Shown piece by piece: positions 8,670 through 17,900 of a stretch of 64,000 nucleotides of DNA (position 1 is its first letter; every line of letters begins with the position of its first letter). Where the stretch lies: positions 62,001-126,000 of the forward strand of contig CAKZQC010000026.1 of NCBI GenBank assembly GCA_937139495.1, in the 5' to 3' direction. Below the pieces are notes generated by a model. That model did not search any database. It was not told where the DNA came from and was given only the letters and a program-made list of their open reading frames with translations. This stretch comes from an uncultured Saprospiraceae bacterium (lineage in GTDB: Bacteria > Bacteroidota > Bacteroidia > Chitinophagales > Saprospiraceae). The translations under genes and the position numbers were made by a program.

Positions 8670-11600
8670 ATGAGAATTTTAACGTTCTTTTGGTGTCTGC
8701 TGTTATTAACTACCGTTAGTTATGCACAAGCACCTAACCAAATCTGGTCTCCCATAGAGTCTAGCCGTATTCCTCTAGTAGGCAAGCGATATATCAAGCC
8801 GACTACTTTTCGGACTTTCAAAGCAAACTTGACAGAACTGCGTGCTGTACTAGCTACAGCACCTATGACCAAAACTGCTGCAGTCAAGACCAAGCCTTGT
8901 TTTGTAGCTATTCCCTGGACAGACGGCAGTATCAAACAATTTCAGATTACTGAGTCGCCTATTATGCAAGAAGGCTTGCAAGCTGAATTTCCCGAAATTC
9001 GTACCTATGCAGGTTCGGAAGTTGGCAATTCTAGTAACTATATTCGATTAGATTTGACACCTCAAGGCTTTCATGCGTTGATATGGACTGCCGACCAAGG
9101 CACTGTCTATATCGACCCTTACACCCATGGTGGAGGTGATTTGGAGCATTACATCTGCTACAACAAAAAATACTACACTCAACACGGCAAAACAGCTATC
9201 TGTGATGCTAAAGGCGAGGCAGTAGATGTGGGTCAGTTTCAACCAAAAAGTGCCGCACGTTTTGGCAGTTGCGAACTTCGCACCTATGCCCTAGCATTAG
9301 CCGCTACAGGCGAATACACAACTTTTCATGGCGGTACAGTTGCATTAGCACAAGCAGCACAAGTGACGACTATGAACCGTGTCAATGGCATGTATATCAG
9401 AGAAATGGCAATACAGATGAATATTGTCAATAATAATAGCTCTATTATTTATACCAACAGCAATACCGACCCTTTTTCCAATGGAGTAACTAATGATATG
9501 ATCAACGAAAACCAAACGGTTTGTGATAATATTATTGGTAGTGGCAACTACGATATTGGACACGTATTCGGTACCAACAGCGGTGGATTGGCTGGTTTGG
9601 GTGTTATCTGTACCAACTCCAAGGCTAGAGGTGTTACAGGTAGTGCCGCTCCTATTGGCGATCCGTTCGACATTGATTTTGTAGCCCACGAAATGGGACA
9701 CCAATTTGGTGCTACCCACACACAAAATAATAACTGCAACCGAGAATCAACTACCTCTATGGAACCTGGCTCTGGCTCTACTATTATGGGCTATGCGGGT
9801 ATTTGTGCCCCCAATGTACAAGCGAGTAGCGATGATTATTTTCATAGTATTTCATTGCAACAAATTTCTAATAGAATACTATCTAGTAACTGTGCCACTC
9901 GTACAGCATTGAGCAATGCAGCTCCTAGTATCACCAGTACCCCCACCAGCGGAATCACGATTCCTGCTAATACCCCATTTTCGTTGACGGCAGTAGCAAC
10001 TGATCCTAATGCTAGTAATGTATTGACGTACTGCTGGGAACAAATGGACAATGCAGCCGCTACGATGCCTCCAGTATCGAGTGCTACTGATGGTCCAAAT
10101 TTTCGTTCACTCTCACCAAGTACCAATGCTACTCGTTATTTTCCAAATTTAACGGATTTGGCAGCAGGTGTTAGCCCTACTTGGGAAGTACTTCCTTCGG
10201 TGGGCAGAAGCATGACTTTTAGAGTCACGGTAAGAGACAACGCCCCAGGAGGAGCTTGTTCCGACCATCAAGATTTAGCAATTAATGTACATGCTGGTTC
10301 AGGACCTTTCGTGGTCAACTACCCTTCCAATACAGGTATTAGTTGGAGTGGTCTAGCCACCGAAACAGTAACATGGAGTGTTGCGAATACCAATAATGCC
10401 CCTGTGGCTTGTACTGCCGTAGATGTACTATTATCTACCGATGGCGGACAGACCTACACCACTACACTGGCTAGCAATGTGCCGAACTCCGGCAGCTATG
10501 CACTATCCGTCCCCAATATCAATACCAATACCGCTCGTATTATGATACGTTGTGCCAACGGTACCTTCTTCGATATATCAGACAATAACTTTAGTATTGC
10601 GGCAGCAGCTTCTGATTATACCTTGGCGGTAACGCCTAGCACAACTTCCATATGTCAAGGCACTAACGGTACGTTTACGATCAATATCGGAAAAATTGGC
10701 ACCTACAATAACCCTGTTACACTTAGTTTGTCAGGAACTCCTCCTGGAGCTTCTATCAACTTTAGTCCAAGTAGCGTTACTCCCGTAGGCAGTTCTACGC
10801 TTACGGTAGGCAATACCGCAGCGATAGCTGCTGGAAGCTACAATATGACGGTTATTGCGAGCAGCACCTCGGGTACCAAGACAGAAAATATAACCCTAAT
10901 AGTAGATGCAGCTATCAGTAGCCCAACACTAACTACGCCTACCAATGGCGCAGCTAGCGTCAGTCCTAGTACTACTTTTGGTTGGACAGCCGTTGGCAAT
11001 AGCAGCACCGTTTACGATGTTACGATAGCAACGAATGCTTCCTTTAGCAATATAGTAGATAATGCCACAGGCATTACGACTAATAATTATACTAGTACTG
11101 TATTGAATGGCAACACGACCTATTATTGGAGAGTGACCGCTAGTAATGGCTGCGGAAGCCCTGCCACCTCTACTGTGTTTTCATTTACGACCAATAGTTG
11201 TAGTGTATTTAATAGTACAGATCCTAGTCAAGTGATTAGTACCATTGGTACTCCTACCGTAACTTCTACAGTCAATGTATCGACTACAGGTAGTCTTGTT
11301 GATATTAATATTGTTAACCTAACGGGAACACATAGCTACGTAAGTGATTTAACATTCACCTTGACTTCACCGTCCAATACAAGTGTTCAGTTCATCAGTG
11401 GCATTTGTACTAGCAGTGATAATTTTAATCTAAATATAGATGATGCTGGAGCAGCTACTATTCCTTGCCCCCCTACTACTGGATTGACCTATCAGCCACT
11501 AAACCCTTTGAGTGCTTTCAATGGCGAAAATCCTGCTGGAACTTGGACACTAACCGTATTTGATGGTTCTACTCAAGATGGCGGATCCCTTGATTCTTGG

Positions 11601-14579
11601 GGATTGGAAGTATGTGCTACCACAGCTACTATTATTGATGCAGGTATCAGTAGTTTTGTCAATCCAGCAGATGGCTTTGCCACTTGCGACAATCCTGTTG
11701 TTCCTGTAGTTCGTTTGCAAAACTATGGTACTACTCCCCTAACGAGTACGACTATTAATTATGACATCAACGGAGGTGCTAACAATACCTTTAGCTGGAC
11801 AGGCAACTTGGCTGCTGGTGATAGTATTGATGTCATACTACCTGCCATAACGGCTCCTACACCAGCTACCTTCACACTCAATGCAGCTACTAGCAATCCT
11901 AATGGTGGCACCGATAGCAATACAGCAAATGATGGTGCTAGTGCTTTGAGTCAAATTATCTTAGCGGCTACACTTCCTTATATGGAAGATTTTAGTACTG
12001 GGGCAATTCCTGCCAACATCACTACTATAGAAAACCCTGTGGATAATAATCCATGGTCATACAATGCCGCTAGTGCTTATAGTACTGGTACAGGAAGTAT
12101 GATACTTGATAATTTCAATACCAATACTGCTGGTGATTTTGATTTAGCATACCTCCCTTGGTTAGATTTCTCGGGACAAACTGGCGTGCAACTTACCTTT
12201 GATGTCGCTTATGCTCGATACGATGCCGCTAGCTCCGATACCATTGCCATTTATGCTAGCAACGATTGTGGCGACAGCTATACCTTGATTTATCGCAAGG
12301 GAGGAACAGACCTCGCTACAGCACCTGACAACCTCGGTAGTTTCTTACCTACCGCTACTCAATGGAGAAACGAAACGGTTAGTTTAGCTGCTTACAATGG
12401 CAGCTCACACGTGCGTCTTATCTTCGTCAACGAAGGAGGTTATGGCAACAATGTGTATTTAGATAATATCAATATTGCTAGTCCTATAGCGTGTAACGTT
12501 GCAGCGACTGCTGCAATTACCAATCCTATTTCTTGCAATGGTTCTGCAGATGGTTCTATTGGCGTAACCGCCACTAATGGACAAATTCCATACACTTACA
12601 ATATTGGAAATGGCAACCAGAACAGCAATAATTTCAATAACTTGGGTGTAGGCAACTACACAGTAACCGTAACCGACGCCAATGGCTGTACGGCTACCAC
12701 AAACACCGTTTCGGTGACCGAGCCAAATGTTATTTCTGTTAATATTACCACCCCCAACATGATTAGTTGCAACGGAGGAAATGATGGCTCGCTCACCGTC
12801 AATGCGACACAGAGAGTGCCTCCCTACACTTACGTTTGGTCTAATGGACAAACTAGTTCGGTGGCTAATATGTTGTCCGCTGGCACTTATACCGTAACGG
12901 CGATAGGTGGCAACGGCTGTACCGCTACAGGAACAGTCACATTGAATGAACCAACAGCTATTACGACATCTTTGGCGGTAGTCAATACCATCAGTTGTGC
13001 CAACAGCAATACAGGAAGAATACAAGCAACTACTAGTGGTGGTACCAGTCCTTATACCTACTCGTTGGGTACAGGGTCACAAACAACGCCTACGTTCAGC
13101 AATCTAGCAGCAGGAACTTATACCGTAACCACCACCGATGCCAATGGCTGTACCGCTATGACCAATAGTGTCACGCTGTCCGATCCTTCCACAGTAGTAC
13201 CAACGATCAGTTTGGTTAGTCCGATCAACTGCCCGAATGGTAGTACGGGTGCTTTGTCTGTAACTGCCACAGGTGGCAATCCAAACAGCTATACTTACAG
13301 CTGGTCGAATGGGCAAAATGGTGCTTCTATCGTTAACTTGATGGCTGGCACTTATACCGTAACGGCTACAGATGCTAGCGGTTGTACTGCTACTGCTAAT
13401 TATACGTTGAGCGATCCCACAGCTATCCTTCCTACTATTATTGCTACTAGTACTATTAGTTGCAATGGTGGTAACAATGGTGCTTTGAGTGCGAGTGCTA
13501 CTGGCGGAAACGCTAGTAACTATACTTACTTATGGTCCAATGGGCAAGCTATTGATAATATTAGCAATCTAGTGGCGGGTACTTATTCCGTGACCGTTAC
13601 TGATGCCAATGGTTGTGTTGCTACCACTTCTCGCACACTCAACAATCCTGCTCCTATTGTAGCTTCTGCTACCGTTACTAGTCAAGCAGGTTGTAGTGGC
13701 TCCAATACAGGCGCTATTACGGCGGCGGCTACGGGTGGTTCTACCAACAACTATACTTACTTATGGTCCAATGGACAAGCTACTGCTAGTATCAGCAATT
13801 TGCCAGCAGGTACCTACACCGTAACCGCTACAGACAATGGCTGTTCGGGAACTACTTCGGCTACGATTAGTCCAGCAGGCAACTTAACTGTCAATACCAC
13901 TATCAACAGTACTATTGATTGTAATGGTGATGCGACGGGTAGTGTTACAGCTGCAGCCAATGGAGGAAATACTGCTAACTACACCTACGCTTGGTCCAAT
14001 GGACAAGCTACTGCTAGTATCAGCAATTTGCCAGCAGGCACTTACACCGTAACCGCCACCAACAATGGTTGTACGGCTGTTAGTACCGTTACGTTGTCTC
14101 AACCTACTTTGTTGACTGCCACTGCCAATGACAATGGCGATGGCTCGGCTACGGTACTTCCAAACGGCGGTACGGCTAACTATACTTACTTATGGTCTGA
14201 TGGTCAAGTAAATGCTACTGCTGCGAATTTGACTAATGGCACTTACACCGTAACGGTTACGGATGCGAACAACTGTTCGACTACGGCTTCTGTTACGGTT
14301 ATTGTTTCTGGATTGGATAACATCGCCAATTTATCGGCTTTCGATATTCTACCCAACCCAAATACTGGTAACTTCCACGTACAAATCGACTTGACTACGG
14401 TTCAGGCTGGAAACGTACAAGTCGTCAACGTATTGGGACAAGTACTACGTACCTACAATTTTGAAGCACAATCGGTCACGCTTCCTATAGAAATACAGGA
14501 GCAAACTAGTGGTGTTTATTTTGTAGTATTGAATACTAGCAACCAAACCGTAACACGCAAAGTAACAGTTAGTAAATAA
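8670..14579 (+). CDS. T9SS-secreted reprolysin-like metalloprotease with P domain and SprB repeats
   Basis: 1969-aa exported protein. Signal peptide: residues 1-19. A propeptide-like region leads to a metzincin catalytic domain with HEMGHQFGATH at 340-350 (HExxHxxGxxH, zinc ligands His340, His344, His350; Glu341 catalytic) and a Met-turn IMGYAG with Met373, as in M12B reprolysins. Then come Ig/Fn3-like domains (about 415-840), a proprotein-convertase P domain (about 845-980), a CARDB-like segment, a jelly-roll domain (about 1100-1270) and eight SprB-type repeats (about 1285-1880) with xSCNGxxxG, YTYxWSNGQ and AGTYTVTxTDxxGC signatures; the last lacks the first Cys. The final 85 residues (DILPNPNTGNF ... 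TRKVTVSK) are a T9SS type A sorting domain. It is probably a cell-surface or released protease-adhesin. Its last 462 codons are identical in DNA to the next gene. Confidence 0.9.
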   Translation: MRILTFFWCLLLLTTVSYAQAPNQIWSPIESSRIPLVGKRYIKPTTFRTFKANLTELRAVLATAPMTKTAAVKTKPCFVAIPWTDGSIKQFQITESPIMQEGLQAEFPEIRTYAGSEVGNSSNYIRLDLTPQGFHALIWTADQGTVYIDPYTHGGGDLEHYICYNKKYYTQHGKTAICDAKGEAVDVGQFQPKSAARFGSCELRTYALALAATGEYTTFHGGTVALAQAAQVTTMNRVNGMYIREMAIQMNIVNNNSSIIYTNSNTDPFSNGVTNDMINENQTVCDNIIGSGNYDIGHVFGTNSGGLAGLGVICTNSKARGVTGSAAPIGDPFDIDFVAHEMGHQFGATHTQNNNCNRESTTSMEPGSGSTIMGYAGICAPNVQASSDDYFHSISLQQISNRILSSNCATRTALSNAAPSITSTPTSGITIPANTPFSLTAVATDPNASNVLTYCWEQMDNAAATMPPVSSATDGPNFRSLSPSTNATRYFPNLTDLAAGVSPTWEVLPSVGRSMTFRVTVRDNAPGGACSDHQDLAINVHAGSGPFVVNYPSNTGISWSGLATETVTWSVANTNNAPVACTAVDVLLSTDGGQTYTTTLASNVPNSGSYALSVPNINTNTARIMIRCANGTFFDISDNNFSIAAAASDYTLAVTPSTTSICQGTNGTFTINIGKIGTYNNPVTLSLSGTPPGASINFSPSSVTPVGSSTLTVGNTAAIAAGSYNMTVIASSTSGTKTENITLIVDAAISSPTLTTPTNGAASVSPSTTFGWTAVGNSSTVYDVTIATNASFSNIVDNATGITTNNYTSTVLNGNTTYYWRVTASNGCGSPATSTVFSFTTNSCSVFNSTDPSQVISTIGTPTVTSTVNVSTTGSLVDINIVNLTGTHSYVSDLTFTLTSPSNTSVQFISGICTSSDNFNLNIDDAGAATIPCPPTTGLTYQPLNPLSAFNGENPAGTWTLTVFDGSTQDGGSLDSWGLEVCATTATIIDAGISSFVNPADGFATCDNPVVPVVRLQNYGTTPLTSTTINYDINGGANNTFSWTGNLAAGDSIDVILPAITAPTPATFTLNAATSNPNGGTDSNTANDGASALSQIILAATLPYMEDFSTGAIPANITTIENPVDNNPWSYNAASAYSTGTGSMILDNFNTNTAGDFDLAYLPWLDFSGQTGVQLTFDVAYARYDAASSDTIAIYASNDCGDSYTLIYRKGGTDLATAPDNLGSFLPTATQWRNETVSLAAYNGSSHVRLIFVNEGGYGNNVYLDNINIASPIACNVAATAAITNPISCNGSADGSIGVTATNGQIPYTYNIGNGNQNSNNFNNLGVGNYTVTVTDANGCTATTNTVSVTEPNVISVNITTPNMISCNGGNDGSLTVNATQRVPPYTYVWSNGQTSSVANMLSAGTYTVTAIGGNGCTATGTVTLNEPTAITTSLAVVNTISCANSNTGRIQATTSGGTSPYTYSLGTGSQTTPTFSNLAAGTYTVTTTDANGCTAMTNSVTLSDPSTVVPTISLVSPINCPNGSTGALSVTATGGNPNSYTYSWSNGQNGASIVNLMAGTYTVTATDASGCTATANYTLSDPTAILPTIIATSTISCNGGNNGALSASATGGNASNYTYLWSNGQAIDNISNLVAGTYSVTVTDANGCVATTSRTLNNPAPIVASATVTSQAGCSGSNTGAITAAATGGSTNNYTYLWSNGQATASISNLPAGTYTVTATDNGCSGTTSATISPAGNLTVNTTINSTIDCNGDATGSVTAAANGGNTANYTYAWSNGQATASISNLPAGTYTVTATNNGCTAVSTVTLSQPTLLTATANDNGDGSATVLPNGGTANYTYLWSDGQVNATAANLTNGTYTVTVTDANNCSTTASVTVIVSGLDNIANLSAFDILPNPNTGNFHVQIDLTTVQAGNVQVVNVLGQVLRTYNFEAQSVTLPIEIQEQTSGVYFVVLNTSNQTVTRKVTVSK

Positions 14580-14648
14580 GCATTCTTTATTTGGCGAAAG
14601 CCAAATAGTAAGAGGCTACTCGATTCATTTCGAGTAGCCTCTTTTTTT
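13194..14648 (+). repeat. 1,455-bp direct repeat, copy 1
   Basis: Identical by eye to 18326-19780 (offset 5,132 bp). It spans SprB repeats 4-8, the T9SS sorting domain, the stop codon, the small post-stop hairpin and the terminator up to its seventh T. Identity begins exactly at a repeat-unit junction (…VVPTIS) and stops at the last T, where G in this copy meets A in the other. Confidence 0.95.
14588..14648 (+). terminator. Tandem hairpins: GAAA-loop stem and intrinsic terminator
   Basis: Just after the stop codon TATTTGGC (14588-14595) pairs with GCCAAATA around a GAAA tetraloop. It is followed by AGAGGCTACTCG (14611-14622) pairing with CGAGTAGCCTCT (14631-14642) and seven T. The second hairpin is a textbook terminator; the first may protect the mRNA 3' end. 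Confidence 0.88.
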
Positions 14649-14941
14649 GTGTCGCATGGTTACTTTTGCTGTATTTTTTTTGAGCAATGCCTCTATTAAT
14701 AGAGGTTATATGTAAGTTTCGCTAGAAACTTACACTTATTTTGCCCAAAATAGCAATCAAAAAAGTTATTAGCTTGCTTTTTATAAACAAATTAACTACA
14801 TTTGTCTTTTCCAAAAAATTTATCACTAATTAATTACTAATAAGCATAACTATAAAATTAAATTTTAATTGCAATTAATTTATTACATTTGTAGTTAATT
14901 AACCATCAACAAACTTTATTAAAAATTAAATCTATTAAAAC
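14649..14941. other. AT-rich intergenic region with palindromes and a promoter
   Basis: No gene is visible. It holds the 16-bp palindrome CCTCTATTAATAGAGG (14690-14705), then TGTAAGTTTC (14711-14720) pairing with GAAACTTACA (14725-14734) around GCTA, and the promoter at 14774-14804. The last 130 bp are very AT-rich. Confidence 0.6.
14774..14804 (+). promoter_or_regulatory. Bacteroidota-type promoter for the second adhesin gene
   Basis: TTG at 14774-14776, a 20-bp spacer, then TACATTTG at 14797-14804. This fits the Bacteroidota sigma-A consensus TTG-N(19-21)-TAnnTTTG. The start site would be near 14811, giving an AT-rich leader of about 130 nt before the ATG at 14942. A second TACATTTG at 14884-14891 lacks a well-spaced TTG. 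Confidence 0.5.
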
Positions 14942-17900
14942 ATGAAAAAAATTACACTTTTATGGTGTCTAATTCTATTAGCTACTAATAGTTTTGCACA
15001 GACCTGTAATGTGTTTGTGAGTCCAAACGCTAATCAAGTGATTAGTACCACTGGTACTCCTACGATTACTTCTACTGTAACAGTACCAACTGCAGGTATC
15101 GTCACCGACATCAATGTCCTGAACCTAACGGGTTTGCATACTTATATGGGTGATTTGACATTCACATTGACATCACCTTCAGGTACTACCGTAACACTGA
15201 TAGACGCTATTTGTGGTACTGATGAAGATTTTGATCTCGAACTAGACGATGCAGGAGCGGCAGTTATTCCTTGCCCTGCCACCACTGGTCTTGCTTACCA
15301 ACCAGATTTCCCGTTAAGCGCCTTCAATGGAGAAAACCCAGCAGGTACATGGACACTAACCGTCTCTGATGGAGCGAGTGCTGATGGTGGTAACCTTGTT
15401 TCTTGGTCACTAGAAGTTTGTGCTTCAACAGTTGCACCAATTGATGCAGGAATTAGCTTGTTTGTCAATCCTACTGATGGTCTCCGCACCTGTACCAGCA
15501 ATCCGATTGTACCAATCGTACGTCTGCAAAATTTCGGTACGACTACCCTAACAAGTACTACTATTAATTATGATATAGATGGAGGTGCCAACAACACCTT
15601 TAACTGGGTAGGTAATCTAGTTGCAGGAGCTAGTATTGATGTAACACTACCTGCTATTACAGGTCCTACTCCTGGTGTATTTACAGTCAATGCCTCTACC
15701 AATACACCCAACGGGAGTGCTGATGGAAACATAACCAATGATAGTGCTAGTGCCGTTACACAGTTTATTCAATCTACTACATTTCCTTACACTGAAGGAT
15801 TTAATGGTGGAGCGATACCGACCAACATGATTGTTTCTCAAAGTCCTAATGATGGTAATCCTTGGACCTACAATGCCGCAAGTGCTTATGGTATTGGTAC
15901 AGGAAGTATTCGTATGGATAATTTCTCTGTAAATACAAATAATACATTTGATTTTGCTTTTGCACCTCGTCTAGATTTGTCGGCACAGACCAACGCACAA
16001 CTTACGTTTGATGTAGCCTATGCTCGTTATAATGCCCTCAACTCCGATACCATTTCGGTTTTTGTTAGTACTGATTGTGGTGATAACTATACCTTGGTTT
16101 ACCGCAAAGGAGGTACAGACTTATCTACCGCTCCAGATGATACTACTGCATTTACACCTACTTCTACTCAGTGGAGAAACGAAACCGTTAGTTTGAATGC
16201 CTATGCTGGTAATCCAAACGTACTGGTTCTTTTTTACAGTGAAGGTAATTATGGCAATAATGTCTATTTAGATAATATCAACATTACTTCAGTTGCGGCT
16301 CCAGTTGATGCTGGAATTAGTTCCTTTACAGACCCTACCAATGGTGTCCGTATTTGTAGCAACAACCCGATTGCGCCAACTGTACGTCTGCAAAACTATG
16401 GCACTACTCCCCTAACGAGTACTACGATCAACTATGATATAGACGGTGGAGTCAACAACACATTCAACTGGACAGGTAATCTAGCAGCAGGAGACAGTAT
16501 TGATGTAACACTGCCTGCTATTACAGCACCTACGCCTAACGTATTTACAATCTACGCTTCTACCAATATGCCAAATGGTAACACTGATGGAAATATCCTC
16601 AATGATAGTGCTAGTACGGTTTCTCAACTGATTCAATCTGCTACTTTTCCTTATTCCGAAAGTTTTAATGGTGGAGCAGTACCGACCAATATATTAATTT
16701 CTGAAAATCCAGTAGATGGTAATCCTTGGACATACAATACAGCTAGTGCTTATGGTATTGGTACAGGATGTATTAGCATGGATAACTTCGTTACCAATAC
16801 AAGAAATACACTTGATTTTGCCTTTCTCCCTCACTTGGACTTTTCGGGACAAACTAGTGTAGAACTTACCTTTGATATTGCCTATGCTAGCTACACCGCT
16901 ACCATATCTGACACTCTTTCTGTTTTTATTAGTACTGACTGTGGTAATAGTTATACTATGATTTACCGTAAAGGAGGTAGTGATTTAGCTACCGCTCCAG
17001 ACACAACTAATGCATTTATACCTACAGCGACTCAATGGAGAAACGAAACCATTAGTTTGGCAGCTTATGATGGAAATCCAAACGTATTGATTCTTTTTTA
17101 CCACGAAGGCAACTATGCCAATAATATGTTTTTAGATAACATCAATGTTCTTTCGCCTGTAGTTTGTAATATAGCTCCTACTGCCACTATCGTCAATCCC
17201 GTAAGCTGTAACAATGGCAACGATGGTGCTGTTTCTGCTGCTGCTAACAATGGCTTAGCACCTTACACTTACAGTTGGTCCAATGGTCAAAACGGAGCTA
17301 CTATCACTAATTTGACAGGGGGCACTTATACGGTGACGGTTACTGATGCCAACAGTTGCACCGCTACTACTGCAATCACCCTAGTAGATCCTACTGCAAT
17401 CAGTAGTTCTTTAAGTGTTGTGGATAGTGTTAGTTGTAATAATACCAATACAGGTAGAATACAAGCAACGGCTACTGGTGGTACCACGGGCTACACTTAT
17501 GCACTCGGAACAGCAACCCAAACGACTCCTACTTTTAGCAATCTAGCAGCTGGTACTTACACCGTAACTATCACCGATGCCAATGGTTGTATTACTACTA
17601 CAAATAGTGTTACCCTATCAAATCCATCTGTTTTAATCGCTACAGCCACTACCACCAATATTATCTCTTGCAATGGTGCAAACGATGGTACATTGACGGC
17701 TAATGCTTCTGGTGGAAATTCAAACAGTTACACTTACAGCTGGTCGAACGGTCAAAATGGTGCTACTATCAATAACTTGATGGCGGGGACTTATACCGTA
17801 ACTATTACTGATGCTAATGGTTGTACCGCTATCTATTCAGAAACACTTACTGAACCTAGCCCAATTATCAGTACGATCAATACTGTTGCAGCGATTTCTT

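Noticed and set aside
12459..13025. 188-aa minus-strand ORF inside the protease gene
   Set aside because: It lies antisense to SprB repeats; the repetitive, stop-poor DNA opens long antisense frames. The same frame-shadow appears identically at 13884-14102 and 19016-19234, following the repeat DNA.
13764..14038. CRISPR-like repeats in the adhesin
   Set aside because: 47-bp identical words at 13764-13810 and 13992-14038 are in-frame SprB repeat codons (WSNGQATASISNLPAG), not spaced repeats with unique spacers.
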